Assembly: GCA_004563195.1 (NCBI GenBank) | Contig: SFTJ01000017.1 | Coordinates: forward strand, 1-57,766 | Reading direction: 5' to 3' | Origin: a bacterium | GTDB lineage: Bacteria; Bacteroidota; Bacteroidia; Bacteroidales; Muribaculaceae | Length of the DNA stretch: 57,766 nucleotides | In this document: positions 16,730 to 25,750 of the stretch, piece by piece | Layout: every line of letters starts with the position of its first letter | Position numbering within the stretch: position 1 is the first letter of the stretch | Notes under the pieces: model-generated | What the model was told of the DNA's origin: nothing | Seen by the model: only the letters and a program-made list of their open reading frames with translations | Databases searched by the model: none | Made by a program: the position numbers and the translations under genes

Positions 16730-18458
16730 AATCGGTTTTTTGTTTCTTGATGTATTTCTCAGTTTTGCTTAACAAGATGTTGTCGAGAACACTTCCCGAA
16801 GGCACCATAGGGTAAACCAATTCGGAAGGGTTGATGTTTACATTTAAGAGATAAGCTCCGTCGTGCTTCACCATTCGGTCGATAGCATCGTCGAGTTGGT
16901 CGGGAGTTTCCACGTTTTCGGCAGGTATGCCGTAGGCGTTGGCTATCATCACGAAGTTAGGGTTGACGAGCGGGGTCTCGGAGTAGCGTTGGTTGTAGAA
17001 CAGTTCTTGCCACTGGCGCACCATACCGAGGAAATCGTTGTTGAGCAGAACGATTTTCACATCTACATTGTATTGAAGAATCACGCCGAGTTCCTCGATT
17101 GTCATCTGCAGACCGCCGTCGCCGGCAAAGAGGCAAACGGTGCGATCGGGGGCGGCAATCTTGGCTCCAATAGCAGCGGGCAAACCGAATCCCATGGTGC
17201 CTTGGCCGCCCGATGTGATGATGCTGCGCGGGCGTGTGTAGCGGAAGTATCGAGCCGACTGCATTTGGTTTTGACCCACGTCGGTGACGAGCACGGCTTG
17301 ATTGCCGGTGGCTTCGGTCACTTTATGCACCACTTGACCCATGGTGATTACGCCGTTTTGAGGGTTGATTTCGTCGTTGATAACTTTTTCGCGTTCGATA
17401 GCCCAATCATCGTCGAATGAGCGAAGCCACTCATCGTGGTTGGCAGAGTGCACAAATGGGAGCAACTGCTGCAAAGTGGTTTTTGCATCGCCGTTGAGGC
17501 CTACAGTGGTGGGTATAACCTTATCGAGTTCGCTCTTGTCGATATCGATGTGAATAATCTTGGCTTGCGGAGCGAAGCGGTCGATATCGCCCGTAACGCG
17601 GTCGCTGAAGCGCATACCCACAGCTATGAGCACGTCGCAATTGGTGGTGGCTATGTTGCAAGCCACATTGCCGTGCATACCTATCATACCCTTGTAGAGA
17701 GGATGGTCGGAGCTGATGCATGAGAGGCCGAGCAGAGTGGTAGCTACAGGGATATTGGCTTTCTCAGCTATGGCAGCCAATTCTCTTTCGGCACCCGAAA
17801 TGGTAACGCCGTTGCCGGCAAGAATAAACGGGCGTTTGGCGTCGTTGATGATGTCGGCAGCCTCGAGCAGAAGCTTTTTGGGCACATCGGGATAGGGGTT
17901 ATAGCTGCGTATGTAGTTGCATTGGCGATAACCGTTCCATTCTATTTTTTGATTTTGGGCATTCTTGGCCAAGTCGAGCACAACAGGCCCCGGGCGACCG
18001 TTGGCAGCGATGTAGAAAGCACGCGCCACAGCCCAAGGGATGTCCTCGGCGTTACGAATCTGATAACTCCATTTGCTCAAGGGCTGAGTGATACCAAGCA
18101 CATCGGTTTCCTGGAACGCATCACTACCGAGAGCCGATGCTCCCACCTGACCCGAAATCACCACGAGAGGAGTGCTGTCCATCTTGGCATCGCCCAGACC
18201 TGTGATTAGGTTAGTGGCGGCCGGACCTGAGGTTACAATCACCACGCCGGGCTTGCCGCTGACTCGAGCAAAACCCTGTGCGCTGTGTATTGCTCCCTGC
18301 TCGTGACGGGCGAGGATGTTATGTATCTTGTCGCGGTAGTCGTAGAGCACATCGAAAACGGGTATGATGGCTCCACCAGGGTAACCAAAGGTGGTTTTAA
18401 CGCCTTCGGCGATAAGTGAAAGAATGAGCGCTTCGGCTCCTGAAATTATCTGCCCCAT
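16716..18458 (-). CDS. ilvB: acetolactate synthase catalytic subunit
   Basis: This ThDP- and FAD-dependent enzyme condenses pyruvate with pyruvate or 2-oxobutyrate, the first common step to Val/Leu and Ile. The 580-residue protein has the N-terminal ThDP domain with FGYPGGAIIPVFD and the activating Glu in RHEQGAIHSAQG, the central FAD domain, and the C-terminal ThDP-binding motif GDGGLQMTIEELGVI followed by NNDFLGMVRQWQ. It lies 92 nt after ilvD and overlaps ilvN. Confidence 0.97.
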   Translation of the reverse strand: MGQIISGAEALILSLIAEGVKTTFGYPGGAIIPVFDVLYDYRDKIHNILARHEQGAIHSAQGFARVSGKPGVVIVTSGPAATNLITGLGDAKMDSTPLVVISGQVGASALGSDAFQETDVLGITQPLSKWSYQIRNAEDIPWAVARAFYIAANGRPGPVVLDLAKNAQNQKIEWNGYRQCNYIRSYNPYPDVPKKLLLEAADIINDAKRPFILAGNGVTISGAERELAAIAEKANIPVATTLLGLSCISSDHPLYKGMIGMHGNVACNIATTNCDVLIAVGMRFSDRVTGDIDRFAPQAKIIHIDIDKSELDKVIPTTVGLNGDAKTTLQQLLPFVHSANHDEWLRSFDDDWAIEREKVINDEINPQNGVITMGQVVHKVTEATGNQAVLVTDVGQNQMQSARYFRYTRPRSIITSGGQGTMGFGLPAAIGAKIAAPDRTVCLFAGDGGLQMTIEELGVILQYNVDVKIVLLNNDFLGMVRQWQELFYNQRYSETPLVNPNFVMIANAYGIPAENVETPDQLDDAIDRMVKHDGAYLLNVNINPSELVYPMVPSGSVLDNILLSKTEKYIKKQKTDYDKL

Positions 18459-18550
18459 AAAATATAGAGTTTATTGAATTTGAGTTATCTAAAAAAACTG
18501 TTTTTGCTGTTTTAAATATTATTGGTTTTGAGAGAAAAGTTGCTGTAGAA

Positions 18551-20377
18551 TCACTCTCTCACGCCGCCACGGTCGGCCGAGGTGACCATCGAAGCATAGG
18601 CTTGAAGAGCTTTCGAAACCACGCGATTGCGCTTGTGCGGAGTGAAAGCCAGTTTGCCGCGGCTTTCTTCTTCGGCGCGTCGTGCAGCCAACTCTTCGTC
18701 GCTGATGAGCACGTTGATGGTGCGCTCGGGGATGTTGATTTCGATGGTGTCGCCGTCCTTCACGAGAGCTATGTTGCCACCGCGAGCAGCTTCAGGCGAG
18801 ATGTGCCCAATGGAGAGACCCGAAGTGCCACCCGAGAAGCGGCCGTCGGTGATGAGAGCACAGAGTTTGCCGAGGTGTTTCGATTTGATGTAGCTGGTGG
18901 GGTAGAGCATCTCTTGCATGCCCGGACCGCCCTTAGGACCCTCGTAGGTGATAACTACCACATCGCCGGCTTCCACTTGGTCGTTGAGGATGCCATCTAC
19001 GGCGTCGTCTTGCGATTCGAACACCTTAGCCTTACCTGTGAAGTGGAAAATGCTTTCGTCCACGCCGGCGGTCTTTACCACGCAGCCATCCTTTGCGATA
19101 TTGCCGTAGAGCACAGCGAGGCCACCGTCCTTCACATAAGCGTGTTCGAAGTCGCGAATGCAACCCTGAGCGCGGTCGGTGTCGAGTTCTTTATATGTGC
19201 TGCTCTGGCTGCCCATCTTGGTGGTGCGAACACCGGCAGGAGCCGATGACCAGAGGTTTTTAGCCTCGTCGCCAAATTCTTTGCCGTCGATAGCAAAGCG
19301 GTCGATGGCTTGCTCGAGAGTAAGACCGTCGACACGGCGCACCTTAGTGTTGAGCAGTCCCTGCTTGGCAAGGATGCTGAGAATCGACATGATGCCACCG
19401 GCACGGTTAACATCCTCGATGTGATAGAGTTTGGTATTTGGAGCCACTTTGCAGAGCACCGGAGTGCGTCGCGAAAGGGCATCGATATCTTTCATTGTGA
19501 AGTTCACGCCGGCTTCGTTGGCAACGGCGAGGAGGTGAAGCACGGTGTTGGTGCTGCCGCCCATGGCAATGTCGAGAGTCATGGCGTTGAGAATGGCTTC
19601 GCGCGAAGCTATGCTGCGAGGGAGCACCGATTCGTCGTCGTCGTTATAATAAGCGAGCGCATTTTTCACTATTTGAGCAGCGGCTTTCTTGAAAAGAGCA
19701 ATTCGATTGGTGTGAGTGGAAAGCACGGTGCCATTGCCTGGGAGAGCCATACCGATGGCCTCGTTGAGGCAGTTCATGGAGTTGGCGGTGAACATACCCG
19801 AGCACGAACCGCAAGTAGGGCAGCTGTGCTGTTCGATTTCAGCCACTGTCTGGTCGTCGACTGAAGGGTCGGCCGATTCAATCATTATGTCGATAAGGTC
19901 GAGAGCGCGACCATTCCAGCGTCCGGCTTCCATAGGGCCGCCCGAGCAGAACACGGTGGGGATGTTGAGACGCATCGAAGCCATGAGCATGCCCGGAGTG
20001 ATTTTGTCGCAGTTGCTGATGCAAATCATGGCATCGGCACGATGAGCATTCACCATATATTCCACACTGTCGGCAATCATATCGCGCGAGGGCAGCGAGT
20101 AAAGCATACCGTCGTGGCCCATAGCTATACCGTCGTCGATGGCGATGGTGTTGAATTCGGCAGCGAAGCAGCCCAGACGCTCTATTTCGGCCTTAATAAT
20201 CTGCCCGATTTCGTGCAAGTGGGTGTGACCCGGCACAAACTGGGTGAACGAGTTCACTATGGCAATGATGGGCTTGCCCATCTGCTCTTTTTTCATTCCG
20301 TTAGCCATCCACAGGGCTCTTGCGCCCGCCATGCGTCGACCATTCATGGTCACGTCGCTTCTTAAAGGTTTGCTCAT
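18551..20377 (-). CDS. ilvD: dihydroxy-acid dehydratase
   Basis: IlvD dehydrates dihydroxy acids to 2-oxo acids in Ile/Val synthesis and uses an iron-sulfur cluster. The 608-residue protein has the cluster cysteines in ISNCDKITPGM and CPTCGSCSGMFTANSMNCL, and the C-terminal ITDGRFSGGTSG and GHISPEAARGG motifs. It is the first structural gene of the ilv operon and stands just behind the attenuator at 20411-20662, so its transcription should depend on Ile/Val/Leu supply. Confidence 0.97.
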   Translation of the reverse strand: MSKPLRSDVTMNGRRMAGARALWMANGMKKEQMGKPIIAIVNSFTQFVPGHTHLHEIGQIIKAEIERLGCFAAEFNTIAIDDGIAMGHDGMLYSLPSRDMIADSVEYMVNAHRADAMICISNCDKITPGMLMASMRLNIPTVFCSGGPMEAGRWNGRALDLIDIMIESADPSVDDQTVAEIEQHSCPTCGSCSGMFTANSMNCLNEAIGMALPGNGTVLSTHTNRIALFKKAAAQIVKNALAYYNDDDESVLPRSIASREAILNAMTLDIAMGGSTNTVLHLLAVANEAGVNFTMKDIDALSRRTPVLCKVAPNTKLYHIEDVNRAGGIMSILSILAKQGLLNTKVRRVDGLTLEQAIDRFAIDGKEFGDEAKNLWSSAPAGVRTTKMGSQSSTYKELDTDRAQGCIRDFEHAYVKDGGLAVLYGNIAKDGCVVKTAGVDESIFHFTGKAKVFESQDDAVDGILNDQVEAGDVVVITYEGPKGGPGMQEMLYPTSYIKSKHLGKLCALITDGRFSGGTSGLSIGHISPEAARGGNIALVKDGDTIEINIPERTINVLISDEELAARRAEEESRGKLAFTPHKRNRVVSKALQAYASMVTSADRGGVRE

Positions 20378-20410
20378 ATTGCGTTTGTTAATTTTTTATA
20401 CTTATTCTAT

Positions 20411-20448
20411 AAAAAAACACCTTTCCGATGTGTTATGGAGGAAAGGTG
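20411..20448 (-). terminator. attenuator terminator upstream of ilvD
   Basis: On the minus strand CACCTTTCC (20448 to 20440) pairs with GGAAAGGTG (20426 to 20418) in a perfect 9-bp stem with a 13-nt loop and then T7 (20417 to 20411). It lies between the leader ORF and ilvD, before any structural gene, as an attenuator should. Confidence 0.85.
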
Positions 20449-20518
20449 CTATATTCTAAATCGTATTTTTAAGTTCAAAACTTGTTATCAGCAATTATTC
20501 AGCCAACTTCCTCCATAA
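20433..20518 (-). promoter_or_regulatory. ilv antiterminator helix
   Basis: TTATGGAGGAA (20518 to 20508), starting 1 nt after the leader-ORF stop, is exactly complementary to TTCCTCCATAA (20443 to 20433), which includes part of the terminator's first arm and most of its loop. The two pairings exclude each other. A ribosome stalled inside the leader leaves the first strand free to block the terminator; a ribosome that reaches the stop codon covers it. Confidence 0.8.
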
Positions 20519-20519
20519 A

Positions 20520-20597
20520 TTACATAATAATGACCACGACGCCCACCAGCACCGACAGCACATTAATAATAATATTTACAGATAGAATAGAGTTCAT
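20520..20597 (-). CDS. ilv operon leader peptide (attenuator)
   Basis: ATG at 20597 opens a 25-codon ORF ending TAA at 20520. It contains the run VNIIINVLSVLVGVVVII; in all, 7 Val, 6 Ile and 3 Leu codons make 16 of 25 residues. It follows a consensus promoter by about 35 nt and precedes the antiterminator and terminator. This is the classic composition of leader peptides that measure charged tRNA for the products of their operon. It is far too short for ordinary gene finders. Confidence 0.85.
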   Translation of the reverse strand: MNSILSVNIIINVLSVLVGVVVIIM

Positions 20598-20630
20598 ATA
20601 ATTGTCGTTTCTTGTTTTAACTGAACGATG

Positions 20631-20662
20631 CAAATTTACACTACATTTGTGATAACTCCAAA
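20631..20662 (-). promoter_or_regulatory. promoter of the ilv operon
   Basis: On the minus strand TTTG (20662 to 20659) is followed after exactly 20 nt by TAAATTTG (20638 to 20631). Both match the Bacteroidetes -33/-7 consensus. Start of transcription is predicted near 20624, about 27 nt before the leader ORF. Confidence 0.85.
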
Positions 20663-20682
20663 TATTTTGTGGTTTTTTGTAA

Positions 20683-20759
20683 AAGAAAAGGCAAATTTTC
20701 TTTCAAATTATAGTTTTGCGAGTGCAAAATGCATACAATCGGAAGTGAAACTTGCCTTT
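20683..20759 (-). terminator. possible terminator of the lysine operon
   Basis: On the minus strand AAAGGCAAGTTTC (near 20759 to 20747) is complementary to the GAAA and TTTGCCTTT segments around 20704-20686, followed by TCTTTT. The loop is long and holds its own small TTTGC/GCAAA hairpin, so this is a weaker call than the other terminators. Confidence 0.35.
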
Positions 20760-20787
20760 ACTGGAAGATGAAAGAATTATTAGAACG

Positions 20788-21984
20788 TCACTTTTTAAGT
20801 TGCTCGGCTATGAGCGAAGCGAGCAAGGGCACGCCGCGCTCTATCTTTTCCTCGGTCATAAACGAGAAATTCATGCGCATGGTGTTGCGGCATTGGCCGT
20901 TGGGATAGAAAAACGAGCCTGCCACATAAGCTACACCGCGGTCGAGAGCCACGTCGTAGAATTGCACCGTGTCGAAACCCTCGGGGAGCACCAGGAATAT
21001 GAACAGACCACCTTCGGGGTGAGTCCATGTCACGCCCTCGGGCATGTGCTTCTCGAGGAGCGAGAGCAGCAAGTCGCGTTTGTGGCGATAGAGGTCGATG
21101 GTGTGCTTGAGGTTGGCGTCGAGACGGCCGCTTTCGAGAAATTCGGTTGCCACATATTGGTCGAGAATAGGCGGGCAGAGGTCGAGAGCCTGTTTGCACA
21201 CATATATCTTATCCAAAATCTCCGGATTGGCAATAATCCAACCCAAACGGAATCCCGGGGCAAAAATCTTGGAGAACGAGCCGAGCAAAATCACGCGGTC
21301 GGGAGCGAGCGAATACATGGTGGCAATGTGTGAGCCCTCGTAGCGAAGTTCGCGATACGGGCTATCTTCCACTATGAGGAAATCGTAGCGCTCGGCGAGG
21401 TCGATGAGCACTTTGCGCTCATCGAGCGTGAGCGTTTCGCCCGAGGGGTTCTGAAAATCGGGCACCATATACAGGAATTTGATTTTCTTGCCCTGAGCCA
21501 ATGCCCCCTCGATGGCTTCGACATACATTTCTCGCCAAGTATTGAGGTCGCTATGATGTTGCACACCCACTATGTGAGCACGATAGGAGTGAAACGACTG
21601 CATGGCGCCCAGATACGACGGTGCAGAAGTGAGAATCACATCGCCCGGGTCGACGAGCACGCGAGTGCACACATCGATGCCTTGCTGCGACGAAGAAGAG
21701 ATTTGAATTCGCTCAATGTCGACACCATAGCGTTTGGCAATGGCGGCACGCAGTTCGGGCACGCCTTGAGTAGCGCCGTACTGAAACACGCGGCTGCCAT
21801 ATTTGTCGATTGTTTCGGCTATGGTCTGCTTTATGGCTTCGGTGGGGAAAGTGTCGGCCGAGGGGTAGCCACCGGCAAAGGAATAGATGGCGTTGAGGTC
21901 GACACGCTTGAAAATTTCTCTCACCGGCGAGCGGAAAAACGAGCCAACGTCGAGCGAAAACCTATGTTGATAATCTATGTCCAT
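20788..21984 (-). CDS. PLP-dependent aminotransferase (class I/II, LysN-like), probable DapC role
   Basis: A 398-residue fold-type I aminotransferase related to the LysN/kynurenine aminotransferase group (SFAGGYPSADTFP start, YGATQGVPELRAAIA, PDFQNPSGETLTLDER, EDSPYRELRY, LGSFSKIFAPGFRLGW with the PLP-binding Lys). It closes a lysine/diaminopimelate operon that has dapD but no recognised dapC or argD, so transamination of N-succinyl-2-amino-6-oxopimelate is the natural guess. Other substrates, such as aromatic or branched amino acids, are possible. It starts 21 nt after dapD. Confidence 0.85.
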   Translation of the reverse strand: MDIDYQHRFSLDVGSFFRSPVREIFKRVDLNAIYSFAGGYPSADTFPTEAIKQTIAETIDKYGSRVFQYGATQGVPELRAAIAKRYGVDIERIQISSSSQQGIDVCTRVLVDPGDVILTSAPSYLGAMQSFHSYRAHIVGVQHHSDLNTWREMYVEAIEGALAQGKKIKFLYMVPDFQNPSGETLTLDERKVLIDLAERYDFLIVEDSPYRELRYEGSHIATMYSLAPDRVILLGSFSKIFAPGFRLGWIIANPEILDKIYVCKQALDLCPPILDQYVATEFLESGRLDANLKHTIDLYRHKRDLLLSLLEKHMPEGVTWTHPEGGLFIFLVLPEGFDTVQFYDVALDRGVAYVAGSFFYPNGQCRNTMRMNFSFMTEEKIERGVPLLASLIAEQLKK

Positions 21985-22005
21985 AACAATAATTAATGTA
22001 GAATA

Positions 22006-22785
22006 TTATCGGAGAATATCCTCAAGAGTAACCGAAGCCGAAGTGTTGGCATCGCGGTATTTCACAATCACGGGAGTGTAGATGTGAATACCCGCATCGG
22101 CGCCGGGACCTTTGGTGACGGGTCGGCTGCCAGCCACTACCACAGCACCTTCGGGCACCACCATCTGACCGTTTTCGTTGGCACGGATGTAGTCGCCTGT
22201 GGTGGCATCGTAGATAGCCGTAGATGCATTGATGATAACGCCAGTGGCGATAACAGCATTTTGCTTCACTATGGTGCCTTCGTAGATGCCGCAATTACCG
22301 CCGATAAACACATTATCTTCGATGATAACAGGCAGAGCGCCCACGGGTTCGAGCACGCCACCGAGTTGCGATGCCGCCGAGAGGTGCACATGCTTTCCCA
22401 CTTGGGCGCACGAGCCCACGAGGGCATGCGAATCGATCATGGTACCCTCGTCGACAAATGCACCTATATTAACATAAGATGGAGGCATCATTATCACCGA
22501 AGGCGCCAAGTAGGCGCCGCAGCGCACGCTGCTGCCGCCGGGCACTATGCGCACGCGGTTTTCGGCAGTGAAGCGTTGAGCCGGAATGGTATCTTTGTCG
22601 AAGAAAGAGAATTGGCCTTGCGACATGTCGGTGAGATTTCCCAAACGAAATCCCGAGAGGATGGTTTCCTTAACCCATGCATTCACTTTCCATTCGCCAT
22701 CTATTTTTTCGGCTACGCGCACCTTGCCGCTTTCGAGGTCGGCAACCAATGCATGAAATTTATTGAGTTCTTCTTGTTGAGTCAT
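22006..22785 (-). CDS. dapD: tetrahydrodipicolinate N-succinyltransferase
   Basis: DapD succinylates tetrahydrodipicolinate with succinyl-CoA in the succinylase branch of lysine synthesis. The 259-residue protein is a left-handed beta-helix with hexapeptide repeats (PSVIMMPPSYVNIGAFVDEG, then GKHVHLSAASQLGGVLEP and NVFIGGNCGIYEGTIV), and RCGAYLAPSV matches DapD. The N-terminal domain is somewhat shorter than in Escherichia coli (274 residues). It lies between dapA (22 nt) and the aminotransferase (21 nt). Confidence 0.93.
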   Translation of the reverse strand: MTQQEELNKFHALVADLESGKVRVAEKIDGEWKVNAWVKETILSGFRLGNLTDMSQGQFSFFDKDTIPAQRFTAENRVRIVPGGSSVRCGAYLAPSVIMMPPSYVNIGAFVDEGTMIDSHALVGSCAQVGKHVHLSAASQLGGVLEPVGALPVIIEDNVFIGGNCGIYEGTIVKQNAVIATGVIINASTAIYDATTGDYIRANENGQMVVPEGAVVVAGSRPVTKGPGADAGIHIYTPVIVKYRDANTSASVTLEDILR

Positions 22786-22807
22786 AATAAGAAAAATGTT
22801 TAACAGA

Positions 22808-23689
22808 TTAAAGCATATCGAGTTGACGCAGCGTGTCGACCATAAGTTGGTAGGTTGATTCCGAAGCAGGAGTGAGCGGCGAGCGCAAACTGTTGTCCAT
22901 CAAGCCGAGAGCGTGCATGGCAGCCTTGGCAGGGATTGGATTGCTCTCCACGAAGCAGTTCTTGAAAAGCGGCATCAGCTTGAAGTGCAAATTGCGAGCT
23001 TTGATGAGGTTGCCGTTGCGAATGGCATTCACGAGTTCCATCATCAGACTCGGCACAATGTTAGAAGCCACGCTGATAACGCCGTGAGCACCCGAAGCTA
23101 TGAGCGAAAGCGTCTCATTGTCGTTGCCGCTGAGCACGGTGAAACCGGCAGGGGCATTGCAGATGATTTCAGAAATCTGCTGATAATTCGACGATGCCTC
23201 CTTAATGGCGATGATGTTATCGATTTCGGCAAGGCGCAGAGTGGTCTCGGTGGCGAGGTTCACGCCTGTGCGCCCCGGCACATTATATAATACGATATCC
23301 TTCGAAGTAGATTGAGCTATTTCTTTGAAGTATTGGTAAAGACCTTCCTGAGTGGGCTTGTTGTAGTAGGGAACCACAATAAGGAACGCATCCACGCCGT
23401 GGCTGTCGAGAAGCTTCATATTTTTAACGGTGTGAACAAAAGAGTTGGTTCCGGCACCCACCACAAGAGGTAGGCCGTGAGCATGTTCGCGGCAACATTC
23501 GAGAAGGTTGATGCGCTCTTCATCGTCGAGGCAAGGAGTTTCGGCAGTAGAACCCAGAGGCACCAGGAAATTGATGCCCGATTCCACCTGACGCTCAACA
23601 CTTGCGGCGAAAGCCTGATAGTCGACTTCGTTATTTTTGAAAGGAGTGAGCAGCGCCGTGCCACATCCTGTTAATAGTAATCGATTCAT
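22808..23689 (-). CDS. dapA: 4-hydroxy-tetrahydrodipicolinate synthase
   Basis: DapA condenses pyruvate with aspartate semialdehyde. The 293-residue TIM barrel has GTAETPCLDDEER-like GSTAETPCL, VGAGTNSF, VVPYYNKPTQEGLYQYF with the conserved Tyr, NVPGRTGVN, and IIAIKEASSN, where the Lys forms the Schiff base with pyruvate. It lies 7 nt after dapB in the lysine operon. Confidence 0.96.
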   Translation of the reverse strand: MNRLLLTGCGTALLTPFKNNEVDYQAFAASVERQVESGINFLVPLGSTAETPCLDDEERINLLECCREHAHGLPLVVGAGTNSFVHTVKNMKLLDSHGVDAFLIVVPYYNKPTQEGLYQYFKEIAQSTSKDIVLYNVPGRTGVNLATETTLRLAEIDNIIAIKEASSNYQQISEIICNAPAGFTVLSGNDNETLSLIASGAHGVISVASNIVPSLMMELVNAIRNGNLIKARNLHFKLMPLFKNCFVESNPIPAKAAMHALGLMDNSLRSPLTPASESTYQLMVDTLRQLDML

Positions 23690-23696
23690 ACTTGTA

Positions 23697-24356
23697 TTAT
23701 ATGATTATATCTTTAAATTCATGAACTCCGGTTATTTTTTCAGTCATAATAGCAGCTTGCACGGCACCTTGAGCAAATCCCTTGCGAGAGAACGCTTCGT
23801 GAGTGATGGTGATGCGGTCGTTAGTGCCTTCGAACCCCACGGTGTGGATTCCGGCAATCTCGCCACAGCGCACCGATTGCACTTGAGTGGAGCCGCCCAT
23901 AGCATTGTCAACAATCTGCGCAAGCGACTTGGCGGTGCCGCTTGGAGCATCGAGTTTGTGCTTGTGGTGCATTTCCACTATGTAGGGGTCATAGCCGGCA
24001 TCGGCGAGCAGTGCCGAAGCCTTAGCCACAATGGCAAATGTAACATTCACGCCAAGCGAAAAGTTCGACGCATATATCATGGTGGTGCCACTATTGCGGA
24101 AGTATTGCAGCACCTCGTCCTTGATGTCGTTCCATCCGGTGGTGCCCACCACCACGGCGCCGAAGCGGTCGGCGAGCAGGCGATAATTGCTGCGGAAAGC
24201 ATCGGGAGTGGTAAAATCGATGCACACGCATTGCTTGGCGGTTTCTATATCTATTTCAGCTACGTTTTCGGTGGGAATGTAGTCGATGCCCTTATCGATG
24301 AGAATCGACTCAATCATGTGCCCCATCTTGCCGTAGCCACTTATTACTATCTTCAT
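23697..24356 (-). CDS. dapB: 4-hydroxy-tetrahydrodipicolinate reductase
   Basis: DapB reduces the DapA product with NAD(P)H. The 219-residue protein has an N-terminal Rossmann motif (VISGYGKMGHMIE), then FTTPDAFRSN, GTTGWND and the catalytic EMHHKHKLDAPSGTA motif with the His-His pair and Lys. It is shorter than the 240-270 residues of most relatives, mainly in the loops. Its start overlaps the lysC stop by 4 nt, indicating coupled translation. Confidence 0.94.
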   Translation of the reverse strand: MKIVISGYGKMGHMIESILIDKGIDYIPTENVAEIDIETAKQCVCIDFTTPDAFRSNYRLLADRFGAVVVGTTGWNDIKDEVLQYFRNSGTTMIYASNFSLGVNVTFAIVAKASALLADAGYDPYIVEMHHKHKLDAPSGTAKSLAQIVDNAMGGSTQVQSVRCGEIAGIHTVGFEGTNDRITITHEAFSRKGFAQGAVQAAIMTEKITGVHEFKDIII

Positions 24357-25708
24357 TGTTGAAACAAACTTTTGTGAATAGAGTTGACTATCTCGTTGAG
24401 TTGGTTGCGCTCAATAACGAAGCTCACATTGATGTTAGAGGCGCCTTGTGAAATCATGTTCACATTGTAGCCGTTGAGGGCGTTGACTATGCGCTGAAGC
24501 ACATCGTCGTGATTAACCACATTCTTGCCGATAACCGACACTTGCGACTTGCAGTTGTCGACATTGACCTGAGCAAACTCCGAGAGTTGCTTGGTGAGGT
24601 GAGAAATGTCTTGGTTTCCTGCCACGGTGACTGATATGTTTGCTTCGGATGTACTGATTATGTCGACCGAGATGTGATTGTCGCTGAACACGCCGAACAC
24701 TTTCTGCACAAAACCGGTGGCATTGATCATTTTAGGCGAGAAAACGTTAATCATCAATATATCTTCCTTCCACGACACAGCCTTAGCGCCTTCGCCGATA
24801 AGCGAATTGGCAAGAATGGCGGTACCTTTGTGGTCGGGATTCATCGAATTGAGCACAAATATCGGAATATTCTTCATGATAGCCGGCTCGATGGTGAGCG
24901 GGTGCAGCACCTTGGCGCCGAAGTGAGCCATTTCGGCAGCTTCTTCAAACGAAATCTGCTCCAGACAAAGAGTGTTGTCGATGTAACGAGGGTCGGCAGA
25001 ACGCACGCCATCGACATCGGTCCAGATTTCGATTTTCTCGGCATTGATAGCCATACCGATAAGCGAAGCCGAGTAGTCGGAACCGCCGCGGCCGAGCACA
25101 GTGGGTTCGCCATCGATAGCCGACGAGATAAATCCCTGAGTGATTACGGCTTGAGCGTGCTTAAGGCCTTTTTCGATAATTCCCGGCACGCGAGCATTGA
25201 TTTCGCTGAATATAGGGTCGCTATTGAGAGGATTTCCGCTCGAAATTATCATTTTTCGTGCGTCGAGCCACTCAGTGTCGATGCCATAGGCATTCATAGC
25301 GTGAGCGATGATGGTAGACGAGAGGATTTCGCCTTGCGAGATGATGATGGCTTTGCTGCGAGCCGAGAGTTCGCCGAGGGCACACACCGAGAGCGCCACT
25401 TTTTCGAGGTAGTCGCAAATGGTGTTGATGTCGCTGATGGCTTCGTTGAGGAAGTGGCCACTGTCGGCAAGGAGTTCGCTTGCAGTGTCGATGTGACGAT
25501 TGCGCAATTGGTCAAGAAGACTTGCAATCTCTGCTTCGTGTTGAGCAGCAGCCTCGCCGGCAATTCGGTAGAGTGAGTCGGTGACTTTCGACATAGCCGA
25601 AACCACCACTACGGGGCGCTGGTCGAGGCGACCGCGCACTATCGAGATAGCTCTTTGAATGGCTTCTTTGTTGGCAACCGATGTGCCACCAAATTTCATT
25701 ACTATCAT
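24353..25708 (-). CDS. lysC: aspartate kinase (monofunctional)
   Basis: LysC phosphorylates aspartate, the first step to lysine, threonine and methionine. The 451-residue protein has the kinase motif KFGGTSVA at residues 5-12, a SARSKAIIISQGE segment, LGRGGSDYSASLIG and WTDVDGVRSADPR, then two C-terminal ACT domains (from about residue 305, with NVFSPKMINATGFVQKVF and VNMISQGASNINVSF). The layout is that of a lysine-sensitive AKIII-type enzyme without a homoserine dehydrogenase fusion. It lies 42 nt after the M20 gene and overlaps dapB. Confidence 0.95.
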   Translation of the reverse strand: MIVMKFGGTSVANKEAIQRAISIVRGRLDQRPVVVVSAMSKVTDSLYRIAGEAAAQHEAEIASLLDQLRNRHIDTASELLADSGHFLNEAISDINTICDYLEKVALSVCALGELSARSKAIIISQGEILSSTIIAHAMNAYGIDTEWLDARKMIISSGNPLNSDPIFSEINARVPGIIEKGLKHAQAVITQGFISSAIDGEPTVLGRGGSDYSASLIGMAINAEKIEIWTDVDGVRSADPRYIDNTLCLEQISFEEAAEMAHFGAKVLHPLTIEPAIMKNIPIFVLNSMNPDHKGTAILANSLIGEGAKAVSWKEDILMINVFSPKMINATGFVQKVFGVFSDNHISVDIISTSEANISVTVAGNQDISHLTKQLSEFAQVNVDNCKSQVSVIGKNVVNHDDVLQRIVNALNGYNVNMISQGASNINVSFVIERNQLNEIVNSIHKSLFQQ

Positions 25709-25750
25709 AGTTATAAAGATAAATTATGTGATGATATGTTATAAATTTTA

